Assembly: GCA_029953675.1 (NCBI GenBank)
Contig: JAMWBK010000002.1
Location: forward strand, 434,001-498,000
Source of the DNA: Rhodosorus marinus
Lineage: Eukaryota; Rhodophyta; Stylonematophyceae; Stylonematales; Stylonemataceae
DNA length: 64,000 nt
Direction of reading: 5' to 3'
Below the pieces are notes generated by a model. That model worked only from the letters and a program-made list of their open reading frames with translations. It ran no database searches and was not told the origin of the DNA. Below, piece by piece: positions 33,020 to 45,500 of this stretch. Position 1 is the first letter of the stretch; each line of letters starts with the position of its first letter. The position numbers were made by a program, and so were the translations under genes.

Positions 33020-33495
33020 TCACCTACTGCTCAGCTGCGCGTTCGGAGTTGGCAGCCTGCGAACTAGACTGAGGGCTGATAGAAAGGATTCCCTCGTGTA
33101 CGTGATCGAAGCAGAGCTGTGAGAGCTCGCTACACATAAACTTGGGCGGCGGACGGTGACCAAACCATCTGCCTGCCGCCTTTCTCGGACGCGTTCTAAA
33201 ATTGATTTTATGGAGACAACTGATATCCACGTGCTCAAGGAATTCTCTGCCCGCGTTTTCCTACCCACTTGATGCAGACTTTGTTGTCAGTGTACACCAC
33301 CGCCTTGGTAAGTGTCACTTCTAGCTCCGCAACAGTTGTTGCTTTCGGCGTAGTGATTTCATTCCTTCTGCGGTGGCAACATGTTCCGGCTCCGATGGTG
33401 AGGTAGCAGCTCGGGTTCATTCTGAATCGTACATTTTTCACTTTTCCTCTTTGTTTTGTGAATATTTTTATTCGTTTCCAATCAGCGCTTTGCAA
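33020..33495 (-). pseudogene. Probable Ty1/copia RNase H fragment (degenerate, frameshifted)
   Basis: On the minus strand one frame reads VVYTDNKVCIKWVGKR (compare the copia DN-x-x-A/C-I motif). After a frame change HVDISCLHKINF follows (compare H-x-D-I-x-x-H-x-I-R), then ADGLV and PPPKFM (compare ADGLTK and the following PxxKF). The order and spacing fit the end of a copia polyprotein, but at least two frame changes are needed, so it is a remnant. Moderate confidence. Confidence 0.45.
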
Positions 33496-35576
33496 GCAGG
33501 ACTTCTTTGCTGAGATCTGCCAGGTGAGTACTTAATCACTATGTATTCGGTCCTAGCCTCGGCGATCTTTGTGTGAGAGGGTCAATGAGCAGTGGGGGGC
33601 TCAAGACAAAGTTACTCCGAACCTTATGTTCTTCCAACTATACTCTGGACGCCTTCAGTGAATCAAGTCTGTGGAGGACCCTTCCAGTGAGTAGTATCAG
33701 CCCGGACATAGCGCACCTCTGTTTCGTGATTAACTGTTTCGACGTCCGAAAGGAATTGTAAGCGAGGATTAATGCTGGAGACGATTGGCAGACAGGATGT
33801 TAGCCAAGGACATCATTATATCCGTCAGCTGAGCATCGACAGCTAATTCATGCTTTCATCGACTACACCCGCTACGAGCTCATCCTCATCCTCGTGAAGG
33901 CAACTTTGGTTCATGTGTACGATGAAGCCTTATCTCGTCTCCGTTCAGTAGATTGATACGTCTGAATGCGTAGAAAACGTTGAAATATGCTTTCTTCGAT
34001 AGAGTTTACGGGAGGCTTCAAAGCTAGCCCACTATCTCAAACTCTGAATCCGTGCAGAGACCTTTCAGGCTTTTAGCAGTGTTCAAGCAAACATTCCAGG
34101 AGCTTATCCATGTCCGAGTACGGATCGAGTTCTGGAACCACGTCCGCATCGTAGGTCTTTATGTACGAGAGCTTTCCTGTGCTTTCTGGGTCGAGCGCAT
34201 TCCGTAGGTTGGCTGGACGAGCGGACGGACGAGGAGCTTATTTCTGAAGCCGCTCTCGAGGTTATCGGTGCAATACCTCAGAGATTTCGAGCGTGGGGAG
34301 CGAAATGTTTTGTCGAGGGTTGCGGTAGTCTGGGATTGATCGTATGCTTCGTTGAGTCTCACCCTGTCGCGCTGTAACGCCTGCCTTGATCCTGGAGTTG
34401 TGATCTTTGCGGCCTTCCAAGCGCACCTCAGTCGGGGACCTTAGCCTCCGATAAAATCGACCTGTTAGTCCGGCGTTGCGATGCAGTAGGTAATTGCTGC
34501 ATGACCGCAGGCAATTGGGGCGAAACGCCCTAAACTGACTTTTGTGCTGTGTAGCCAAACTCTGAATTTCAACTTCATCCCAATACTTCAAAATTCCCAA
34601 ATTAGGCCAATATTCCAAATCTATCTTTCCGTTTTCGTACTTCTTGGCTCCTTTCTACCTATTCCGTGAAGTATGATATTTATAGTCTCACAACCCCTTC
34701 ACAAGGTCTAGATTTAGCCTTCCGAGCTCCAAAATCCGGGTATGGGGTTATGTAAACTGGGGTTGAATTTCGATGACAACTGTACTTTAAAGATCTGGAC
34801 AGATAATGTTAATTCCAAAATTAAGAATAGTGTGGGCTATGATGTTCAAAATATAGGACATAGTCCGCTAAATCGTTGTTGGTTAATTCAGGCACCACGC
34901 GGATATCGACGATGTATATCGCTGAATCCCCCAATCCGTTTTGCGAATCGGATGCTAATTGATTAAGCCTTTGGTTGACAAAGATATGTTGGCCAGCCCT
35001 AGCTTCTGGCAGAAATACGCCCTGACGATAGATTACAATCAAGGACTATTTCACGACTGCTAAACGTTGCAGATACTGCAAAAGAGCAACGTGCACTTTG
35101 CAAAAAAGTGCCGAGTGGGGTGGGACACCAAGAACCGCAAACCTTCACCACGTCACTTTAATCTCCGTACCCCTTCTCGAGAGTGGTTCAGATGACCACC
35201 AAAACTTGGACACCATTTTCAACCCAAACGTGGTGATTAACTTTCTTGTTTCGCTCAGCCCCGCCCGAATAGTGAACGCTCTACCAAACCAGACTGAGAA
35301 CCCCACGCCAACCTGAATCTTGGAAACGCTTTTGAACTAGTTTTGCTTTTACTTCTTGCATTACAAGCCTCCAATCGGAAAGGCTGGTTCCGAGAAAGAA
35401 GCAGACGGAGATAATGAACTCGTACTGAATTGAGGGGGTAGCCGCCCTTGACTGCCGGTAGGGACTTCATTCACCTTTGAGAAAGGAGCGGTGGGTGTAG
35501 TCTCCGACTAAATTCTGATACAATAGTAGCCCGAGCAAGAGACGTGTAGGTTACCTTGCGAAATGATCCCATTCCC
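33496..35576. other. Gene-free region with unidentified coding-like fragments
   Basis: On the minus strand, 34220-34073 reads open (ends TYDADVVPELDPYSDMDKLL, then CLLEHC and stop), and 34618-34262 is an open frame rich in Arg and Asn. Both could belong to a decayed gypsy-type pol region (the first resembles the segment around the RT YxDD motif only weakly). Not firm enough to name. Confidence 0.35.
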
Positions 35577-35702
35577 AGTGATGATGATCAGTTTATCCAG
35601 AGCCTATCCACACTGAGGAGCGTGATAGGGAGAACTGATGACGGCCGTCCAACAACAAAGCAGTTTTCCACCCCAGAAAGTCAGAGACAGCTTCGTAGGG
35701 AG
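35577..35702 (-). mobile_element. LINE-like 3' end, copy C
   Basis: The reverse complement aligns with copy A over about 120 bases: CTGACTTTCTGG, CTGCTTTGTTGTTGGACG, TCATCAG, CACGCTCCTCAG, GGCTCTG, then ATAAACTGATCATCATCA. It is the best match to copy A, with about a quarter of positions changed, and lies in the opposite orientation. Confidence 0.65.
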
Positions 35703-38591
35703 TCTGTAATGAAAAGCGAATTCTCATTTCGGCCAAATTGAAGAGCGAGCATAGAACAAATTTGTGATTATAGGCTCAAGAACTGAATCTGTTTGACATT
35801 GAAATCCTGCAGTTCTAAGTATAGTACCAGTCTCTCGCACCCGATAAAGTCCAATGGCCGTCATTCCTTTTTGGGAGTGTGAACTTAAAACTCGGACATT
35901 CCTCTCGGAACGGTAAAAAAGCAGAGAACCCAAATGTTCTACCACAAAACTAGCTCAAAAAAAGCATCCATCAAAGGTTGCCCAGCAGTGCCGAGCCTTA
36001 AATGGTCGACTGAAACAAAAATAGAGAAATTCAGCAAACACTACATCACCGTTTTGCTCCAGGAAAGAGCGGTAGCTCATTTTTGGAAGCCAAGCCACTC
36101 GTTTTGTGCTCCTTCCTCGGGTTGCCAAAAGCTTAACGGAAGGGAAACCTTTGCCAACTTCAACATGCTCCCTCCAATGTTACCAGTTGCGGCCCAAGTT
36201 AAAACAAACCGGAACAAATCTACAATTGGGATCCACCAGTGAAGTTGCTCTGGTTTCTAATCTAAACGTGGGTGATCAACTTTCCTCTTTTGCACCACCC
36301 TCCCCCCCCCCCCGCGCCCACCCCTCCCCTAACACCTCCTAAACCGGTCTTGTTGACACACCCCAGATTCCTTGGGAGAGTGGTAGTTTTCCAAGAAACA
36401 CAACGCTCTCCCTCCCACTCAAGTCGATTTGTTCCGTTCTCCTTCGAATTAAACGATCAATAATGTTCTCCGTGTAAAGGTAATTGATACCAAAAATTAA
36501 TTACCAGCAATATATTGTTAGGGCAATGTAGAAGTAATTTTTATTCTCTAGTGATAAGGGCTTGACTTGAGCAAATTTGGAATGGGACGATGCCTTTTTT
36601 TCCTACTAGATGTCGGTCACGAGGTCTTGGTTAATTTACTACCAAAATATTACAATAGTTTAAATGGATTTGTCGTTATTATTATAAGGGATCAGTTCTC
36701 AATGTGGGAAACTGAATTTATGTATTTTTTTGTTGACTATTTTTGTGACACTTATTTACTTGGGCCGTACCAATTCACACGGATTCAAAGAAGTCCGAAC
36801 GTGTTCACCTCCCCCTCCCCCCCGTTCCCGTTTTCCATCAGAACTAATGATCAAGGTCATATGGCAAAGTCGGCATGGGCGTGTTCTCACACCTGATGGC
36901 GGAGACGGAGATATGAACGAGGGACACACCACACACCACCCCAGTTTCGGCCTCTGAGCCGTTATCCTGTGAATTTATTCTCAGCAGGCGTTCTAAAAGG
37001 AATGGATTGCCTGATGGTCAGGGCATCTCTACTTTCCTTTTTTTTGGCCACTCCCTCCTCCGGGCTGATTTCTGGGCCACTTCATATTCAAGTTTCCCTA
37101 GCTATTGCCGCAATCTCCTTTCTGATTGAGTGTGGTCCGGTAAAGTAGCCCCCCCTTACCGGACATGATCTGTTCCAAGGTGATTGGATTCTAGAGCAGA
37201 GTTACTCTGTCTTCCCCTGAACTAACTTGAAAATTTGGAGAATGTGCCATGACAGACTCACTCACACGCCAGGAGAGTGGAGAACACGAGATGCAGATTA
37301 TTCCACCGTGGACAGCCATGACAGCAGCCCGTGGTGTAATTTAAAAAGCTCCGGTTGCCAAAAACTGGTCCTTTTTCCAGGGAACTCCAATCTCCTTCGA
37401 CTTCTAAAGTTCTCGTTCACAAATGAAAGTAGGTGCAGCACCCAGGATTTTACTCGAAAAGTCACTTGCCACTTGCCTAACGATCCCACGTTGTTTTCAT
37501 GGGACCTTTTGCAGGACAGCACTGAGCCTGGGTGTCGGAGGGGGCTCGGTTCTGCTGAGCTTGAATCGGCCGACGCCCATTTTGTCAGTCCTGAGGGCTT
37601 GATAACTTTTATTCCTAATTGGCCAGAGTGCTGGAGCGGACAGGGGTGGTCTTCTTGTAAAAGTCTGCTCCAAATAAAAATAAAAACCATCAGCAAACAA
37701 TCAGCGAGTTTCCAAAACACGTCATAGAACAATCGGATAGGCGCAATGGGCGCTCCCTTGCCACTTCAACACTTCATCCTGCGTGTAAAGAGCGGCTATG
37801 GTACTAAAGCGTACTAACGGCAAAAGCTCCAAAAAAAAAAGCAGAAAAGTGCGCGGCCATTGCCAGTGGGGCACTTTTTCGTCGAGACCAGACCTCTTGA
37901 GTTCCAAACGTTCTCCCAGGTATATATAGAGTGTTCATATTTTTTGTCTCATTCCGGAATATTCAGCAGGGAGACTTGCGGAACGTCGCTTACCGGTACC
38001 TGCCACGGATGACAAGCTGTAATTATATGGTTGAAGAGCCCAGTAGATGAAAAACTTTTTTCGCAAGCTCCTTGAGGCCAACACGCGTTGCAGGCGTCAA
38101 TGGCCTTCCCGCCGCTCTTCCCGAAAAAGATCTCTAGTCGCTGCCCGCACCGGACGTACAGTGAACCAGCTACTTAATTATTGCTGTGGAATATCCCTAC
38201 CGAAAGAAGGGGCGCCTAACCCTATTATCGGGACCGCACTTCGCCAGTCCACGAGTGAAACCCTAAGTGGTGCCCTCGAGTTCAATTCTGAGAGAGCCGT
38301 CCTGTAAAAAGTTGTGGAATAGTACACTGACAGAAGCGTAAGCAGCGCAGTTGCGAGGCCCCCGCTGATTGCAGCCCCTGCCCAAGTTGCCGGTAAGAAT
38401 CGCAATAAACCCACCGTCCTCTACTCTTTCGAAAATATCTGAAAATTTCACAGGTGCAGCTCCGTTCGGATTCTATTTTGGACTCACGGGTAAATATGGA
38501 AATCAAAAAAAAGGAGTCCTCGCAGACGCCAACATGACTTATGAAAGGTGTCAGAACTAGACTGCTCGCCTTGCCAGCATTGCAACGCCCT
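35703..38591. other. Gene-free region, homopolymer-rich
   Basis: Contains C and T tracts (36300, 36815, 37040) and two long overlapping opposite-strand frames at 37227-37732 with no domain in either. No gene can be supported. Confidence 0.45.
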
Positions 38592-38808
38592 GCCCCGTCC
38601 CCCCGGAAATTTTGCCTAGGGTCCCACCAGAGACCGACGATGCAGAAGCTTCTTGGAGAGACAGTTGCGTCCATTCGATCAAGAACCGACGAAATCCTAT
38701 GCCCTATCCCCCAGGAAATTTGCCTAGGGTCCCGCCCGAGACCGACGACGCAGAAGCTTGGAGAGAGACAGATCAGATTCGTCGACTCGATCAAAAATCG
38801 ACTAAAGC
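38592..38808 (+). repeat. Tandem duplication, two units of about 108 bases
   Basis: Unit 1 at 38592-38700 and unit 2 at 38701-38808 share GGAAATTTTGCCTAGGGTCC or a close variant, GAGACCGACGA, GCAGAAGCTT and TCGATCAA. Both can be read in one frame with the repeated peptide PRVPPETDDAEA, so the duplicated piece may once have been coding. It lies just past the 3' end of the cyclin gene. Confidence 0.8.
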
Positions 38809-38930
38809 CCTCTGGGCAGGATGGTCTTGTGCATCAAATATTAGTTGTTTTTATTACATAAAATATTTATAACTTCGATCCCAACTTTTCACACGGTTAG
38901 ATAAGTTAGTTTCAACGCTTTTCTAGAATT

Positions 38931-39572
38931 TCAATTGCCGAACTTCCGAGACCTCCTCCTCATCATCGCTGGTGAAATCTGCGGATGCACGCTAGCTCGC
39001 AGTCTCCTCTCATACAGAGCATACACAGCAGGATTCACATACAGATCATACTCCAATGTCTCCAAACACACCTTCTCCAAGGCGCAAAGTTCGGTGGGTG
39101 ATATCCCTCCGACCATGGCAAACAGCTTCAACGGCCTCGGCTTGTCATCCAAAAGCTTGCAAGCAATCAAAGAGGTCGCGAGGAAGATCCTGTGCACGTT
39201 GTACTCATTCAGCCTGTAGTGGTTCCCCTTTTTCACCAGTCTGTCCATGAGCACCAGCGCGGTGGTAAACACGGACAGGGAGCAGTTCAAATACTTAAAT
39301 AGCTTGAAGACAAAAAGCTTAAGCGACAAATTCGGCTTTGCCGACGAATAAAACATAAGCGCCGGATCAACCATACGCGGCTCACAGGTAAATTCCACAC
39401 TATTCCTCTGGATGGCCCATTCCAAAAGTCTGGTCAACCCACAAGCAACCGCTATTCTTTCAATCTGCTCCAACTTCCTCTCCTCCCTAATCCCAGGACG
39501 TCCACCCAGCTTATGAGCCAGAGCGTCCGACCTCCTCTCCACCTCACGAGCAACCCTCATCCTGTTAACCAT
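38931..39572 (-). CDS. Pho80-like cyclin (P/U-type)
   Basis: Single exon of 213 residues. Known role: these cyclins bind Pho85-like or plant CDKA-type kinases and link nutrient state to cell division or metabolism. The cyclin box spans about residues 80-190: LFKYLNCSLSVFTTALVLMDRLVKKG has the P-type Y-L-x-C-S pattern, followed by NVHRIFLATSLIACKLLDDKPRP and VGGISPTELCALEKVCLETLEYDLYV. The N-terminus is basic and charged. The gene stands alone between long gene-free stretches, and its start MVNRMR is the only good ATG. Confidence 0.92.
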   Translation of the reverse strand: MVNRMRVAREVERRSDALAHKLGGRPGIREERKLEQIERIAVACGLTRLLEWAIQRNSVEFTCEPRMVDPALMFYSSAKPNLSLKLFVFKLFKYLNCSLSVFTTALVLMDRLVKKGNHYRLNEYNVHRIFLATSLIACKLLDDKPRPLKLFAMVGGISPTELCALEKVCLETLEYDLYVNPAVYALYERRLRASVHPQISPAMMRRRSRKFGN

Positions 39573-42500
39573 CTTGTGAAATCAACTACTTCAACACATA
39601 CACACCCCCGCTCACGAAACACACAGGTACCCTCAAAAGCACCACCACACCTTCTCGCCTCCCTTCGCCCACACCCGCTTCATTTGCATGCAGCTTGTCA
39701 TGTTGTATATATATTATCATGTCCCTATTACCTGTATTCACGTTTACCAGGGCTCCAAACTGAAAACATATGAAAATTCCACGCCCAACCCCCCCAAAAA
39801 ACGATTCTCTCCAAAATTTCTTCCAAACTGCATACACAATCAACAGTCAGGATTTTCCCCCCTCCGCACCTCGAACTCTATGTAAGATAGATTTCCTCCC
39901 CCCTAAAACCGAAAAATAACCACTAAACAAAAAACAATAATAAAGTCCGATAACTCACTCCATCAAACAATTTCAGGAACCGGGCGTAGGGCCGGGGAGG
40001 GGGTGGGAGAAGGGGAGCGGAAGCCCAAGGAATCAATATTCCCCAGCTACGCACACCACTTCTGCACTCGAACTAAAAACAGTAGCCCAGAAAAACCGAA
40101 GGAGGCCGCACTGTCTAGTTTTCCTTAGAAAGCCAACCTGTGATGAACAAAAAAAAAAATACTAAGCTGGAGGGGGGGAGGGGGGGAATGATGGTCTTCC
40201 CAGGGGTAGTTTTCGATTCTTCCTGATTTTATATATGTCGCAAAGCCGTACCTTCAAAACGACCCCAAAATTGACCCTTATTGTCTTTGCCAGTATGAGC
40301 CCAAACGAGAGAAAATCGATATTAGGACCAAGAAAAAAAAAAAAAAAGAGTTCCTTGAGGTCACGCGTGTGTCAAGGCACACTTCAAGCTCGCTATCACC
40401 GCGCCCATTCCCGCTCACCCCTCCCCAACCTCTGGACTTGTGAGTTTTCCGTTTTCTCTGGTCTGTCACCACTTTTTTGGGGCTGTCGCCAGTTCTAGGA
40501 TTCTACTACGTCAAAAGCCGGAGGAAACAAGGCCTTCCACTGAGCCTCGAAAATTGGAAAAACAATTAAATAAGCAAACCCTAGCCTTCTTCCCCGTGTC
40601 ATGTTATGCCCAAAGAGCGCAGCGCGCACCGGTAGGCTGGGTTTATACGAAAATTAATAATAACTGTGGAATGATGTCCTTTTCTAAAAACAATTGTGAT
40701 TTCGGCTCTTGCGCCCTCCGCAGAGGCCACTTGTCGGTTTTCAGGGGATTCTTCGTATCATCATCATGATCAAAGTATGGGAACAGTTTTTCCGGTGTTT
40801 TTGGAGGCATTTGTGTAGCCATAAGCCCGGAAAACTATTTTTTGGCACCATCTCTCGCTCACCCCACCTCCAGGGGCGTAGCTTGTTGTGCGAGCGAGCT
40901 GGAAAGGGGACATACGGAAAGCGTGCCAATTTTATTGTTCTTTTAAGTCGCTATCAAAGCGGTGGGGCTGCTTCGTTTAGCAATCCCGCGGAAGAATACA
41001 ATTTCTTAGAATTATCGAGTATTCCTGACGAATAGCCGTCTCAAAGGTAGTTATAGGTGAAATCCCTTTTCACGTACCAAGTTTTATTCTTTTTTCATGT
41101 TTCAAAAGTCGGATACGAGTTAGTGAGTAGCTCACGTGCTAAATTGCGAGCCTGAACGATCGCCGGGTTGAGCCATCTACTTTGAAACATACGTGAAAAC
41201 ACAAAATACAGGGCCGATTTTCATCGTAGGCGCAGCACCCTACGCGTTCTTCGACTAGTAGCAACCTCGCTCATTCAGCGTACTATCACAAACGCGCTCG
41301 GGAGCTAGTGGACCAGGATACCTATTTGTTTTAAAAACAAAATATGAGCGCCATATTTTTAAAAAATGGAGATTTTTGCTCCTCTGCCGTAGAACATTCC
41401 CAATGGGCTGCGAACTAGATTGGCTTGAGATCCCGCCAAGCCAAATGCCTGGAAAAAACTTAAAACTGGCACAGCGTAGAAAGTACTTACAAGGATTTAA
41501 GCCAATTACAGTCCTTTCAGGTCATGACAATCAATCCTTCATTGGTAATAACTCACTGGAGAAAAGAGGAAGCCCCTGTTTTCTAGCTCCGGTTGTGTGG
41601 GTTGTAAGACCTCCAAAAGTAAGAAGTCCCCGACAATCCAAATAATATCTATCTAATCAGTAGGTTTTAAAGGGGGTTTGGTTCATCCCCGTTGCACTCA
41701 CAGCGTGGGGATAGTTTCCTGTGTCCCGCGCACAAGCCAATCATGTGCCAGCACGCTAAGGACGGGGGGGCTGCACTAATTGAGACTGAGCAACACTAAA
41801 TGGCACGTTCGAGGTTAGGTTGATGTTTGTTGAAATCTACAAGAATAAAACTCCAGTTCACTTATCAACCGTACGGATTTTCGGCAAGTTTGTACCGTTT
41901 AAATCTACGATCGATGCTTGTCAAATTGTACTTTCTCCATTAGAATCGATTCACTTACCGTTCGGAGCTAGTCAATATACAATCAATAGAGAAATACGGT
42001 TCAAAGCCGTGGGAGCTTCACAGGGAGTGCCGACGAAAAACTGCGAACTTGCTAAAATTTACTGCTCCTGGCAGGCTGAAAACGCGAACAGGGCCTGCGT
42101 TGTCGAGGACGTGATCGAGGGGTCCGGAGAGCCCTGAAGAAGAGGACTCCGCTCCTGATACGTGAAAGCAACGGCGGTCATCTGGATCTGACTTGATCAC
42201 CCTACAACAAAGCTCACCGCGACAATTAAGCTCACCGCGACGCAGGATTGTCAAGTGTTCCCAAGCTCGATGTGTAGTTGGAAACACTGTCGAGACTCCC
42301 ACTAGCTGTCCATCAGGCTCAGGTGATGGATAACTCCCGCGGTCGGAAAGCGGTGAGAGAAGAACTGCTCTCGTGCCTGCCACTACAGAGGCCCTCAGGC
42401 TCCAGGCGATAGGTTGAGTTGCTAAAGGAAGCTTAATCGACGCTTGGAAAGCGCGGACGGCCGGGGATGGTGACTAGATAATGATGACGACGAGTTGGAA

Positions 42501-45500
42501 GATATGATTCGGACGAGGCTTGGGGCGTCCGATGATTGCTGGGCCAGCCGATGGAGAGCGGCCACTCAATTCTACTGCGTTCGAGAAGAGATAAACAAAG
42601 AAGTTCCTAGGTAACCGGTGTGTAGGGTATTACCAACTGTAGAAGAGACATTAGATCGAGATAATCACTACAGCGTAGCCAGGTTCTGGTCAAGAGTCTA
42701 GTAGGCGTACTTGTCAGGTGACCACTGCCAGGCCGAACGTAGCCATCTTCACGTTTGAACTCGTGTTCACTTGCTCGTGTTGGGATTCGCCATCGCCCTC
42801 AAAAAGCAGGTAGAAAGAGAAAAGCCCGCTGTCGAAATCCCACACGGTTTCAACCAGTTTGAGACACCGAAAATATTTCCATTAATCGATTCTTATTTTT
42901 TATAGTATTTTTGCTCGACTCACGAACTGGGAAAGTCTGTGCCATGTTCCCTCCTCTCTCTCACCGCGGCTTCTCCGGGAGGGGGGCTCGGGGAGCTCCA
43001 GGGAGGCAAGGAATAACAGAACAAAAAAATTAGCTGCTTCTCACCGTGCAGAGTAAGTCATTAGGGTCCGGGTCATAATTCCGCAGGAAAGAGAACACGT
43101 TAGCACAATACCCCTCGTCATTGGACAAGCAACAACAATGACGTATTCCAATCATCTTCAGTTCCGTGGGAACCCTAACATCAAGCCAATCAAAAGCAAG
43201 AAACACCATCCCCACACATCCCCCCGCCAGCCCTCCAAACAAGGTTGGAACCTGCTGAAAATTCATTGCAAAAAAACTTAGTGTCTAATGAAATATTAAG
43301 AATATTTAAAGTAAAGTAAGTTGTTTCCAGTTTCCTATGGAAAGCAATTAAAAAAAGGGTGCCCTTAATAGGGGCTTCCAAAGTAGTAGTGCACAAGCAG
43401 CTACGCCCAAGAGATTCAACCAGACCCAAACTCTCAAGGGAAATTTAAACAAAAAAGCAAAGTCGAGGGAGCGTCGTTCATTGGCTAGTATTAAAAAGTT
43501 CATAAAACATGAACAGGACATCACTTCCCGCGATCTTGATGATAAGTATACGTACATTCAGACACCTTCCCTGGGCCGAATTGCTTTTGTTTTTGATAGG
43601 CAAGTTTGAAAATGGGTCAATATATCACGATCATCTCGACTCAAGATTATTGAAAAACTAGAACGTCTCTGCAGAGTTCGTTCAATGCGCCATCTATCCA
43701 GCTGCTACTAACATGTACTCATCACCCTTCTTTTGAATATTGCCCAAGCTTTTCCCATTAAAAACTCCTGTACTCGCTTGAACTGATTGGATGGATAGCC
43801 CAGCACCAAGAGGATTCCAACTCAATTCACCCCTTTTTTCGATAGCAGACGAGAGGGTACCAACGTAGGGCAGGATAATGTGGGCTTCTTTACGATAGTT
43901 TAGGGATAACAGTAGCATGTTTAAAAATGAACCAAAGCAAACGCACTTGTTTTGAGAGTACAACCCGGAGGGCACACCCGGACCGGAGGACACAATTGTC
44001 TTAAACAGAATAATTTGCCCGTTGTAGTTTCAGCGTTCCCAGAATGAGGAAAAAAACAAGCGTAAAACCTGCCTGTCCTTTCCGCTTTCCAGTAATATTG
44101 ATTGAAATTATGGCGAACGGATTCCCGTCGCCGAGAAAACCGAACAATTTGGCCCAAACAGGCCCCTTGGACCTTTCCTGTACGTCCCAACAATCGTCAA
44201 TCCGACTTAAAATATATGAAAACAATAAGGCGACCATTGGGGAAAAAAAACAGAGACCTGTACCCCCCTGATAATTTTGGAAACAACGATTTAAAGTATT
44301 GTGTATATATATCGCAATCGTATATGTCAAGGAAGCGGATCTCTTTGTTGGAAGAGAAAAAATTTTCGACTAATGTGAGCGGGTTTTTGGGAGCTTCCGG
44401 TAATACGTGCAGATGGGTTTTTTGGCAGGTGTTTCTTGTTGTCATTGGTGGACTTGATCAACTCCCATCTAAGAGGCTTACGAGAAGGCTGCTTCCAGCT
44501 TGTGATCGAGGGGTATGTATATTTATTTTTTTAAATTGCATTTTTTCCGTGAGATTTTAAAACTGTGGAAGGGGGGGGGGTGGAGAGGAAGTTGTGTTTA
44601 GTCATGCTAGCGCCCTATCTGCAATGATCACCAACGGGATTGGATTTTCATAAGATCGAAGTATTTTCTTGTTTTTTTTTGTGTAGGGTCATTAATTCCC
44701 CCCCCTGTTTGATTCTGGAGTGCCGAACGCGATTGAGAGCCATGGGTAGGGAGTAATGGGGCGCGGCTGCCCCTCATCGTCCTAGTTGAGAGGCGAACCC
44801 TCGTGTCGCCCATTTTTGATAGGGGCTCGTTGAGTTTGTAGAGGACACTTGTAACGTTCGTCGGAGTAGAGAGGGCGGACCAAACCATGCTCACACAATC
44901 TGCCATGACCTAAGTCAGTTTCGGAGTTGCATGCGCGGCGGGGTTTTCGTCCAACAGGGAGGAACATGCAAGTTCGGAAGGTAAAACACCCCCGTGAATG
45001 CGGCAAGTTAGTGGCGTGAGAGTTGGGAATGGGGAAGGTACCAAGTCGGCGTGCCCCTTGTGGACTGTGGCCGAATTTGTTTGTCCGGAGGCTAGTAGAA
45101 TCCGAATCGGTCAGGTGCTTAGTGAGAAGGTTTTGACTCGAATATTTCTGGTACCAAAATCTTGGTTCATGGTGCAGAACTTGAAAAAGTTGGGCAGGCA
45201 GGAACCATGGATTTTCGCGCAGCTAATGAAACGGTGGAGAGCCCCTCTTCTCCCAATCTCGGCCTTCACACGTTCTCTTGAAGATTTTCAGGGAGAAAAG
45301 CAACCCCGCTGGCGTGAATTTTTTTTGAGTTCGGTTTTTGATTTATTACCGTACAAAGTGGCTCCATGAGATCAACATGTGGCTAGTTGAGAGATTCGGG
45401 TTGACCGGGCATTTCTCGAATCGAATTGAGTTCCCCTTCCAGCCCCGCTTGTCTGCAACACGCAAGACCAATTGTGCCTCCCTCTAGTTCCCTTAGCTTC

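Noticed and set aside
37227-37732. 166- and 144-codon frames on opposite strands
   Set aside because: They overlap almost fully, have no recognisable domain and no splice-site support; at most one could be real and nothing favours either.
41100-41180. Possible tRNA around GTTAGTGAGTAGCTCA
   Set aside because: No matching acceptor stem or TTC-containing T-loop at the right distance.
41376-42137. Plus-strand frames of 80-105 codons near 41.4 and 41.8 kb
   Set aside because: Composition is mildly coding-like but no motif, neighbour or splice site supports a gene.
42018-42383. 121-codon minus-strand frame
   Set aside because: Gly/Ser/Pro-rich without a domain; contains a small duplication (AAGCTCACCGCGAC) that explains part of its openness.
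44998-45369. 123-codon plus-strand frame
   Set aside because: No family recognised; looks like decayed sequence. Kept only in the description of the region.
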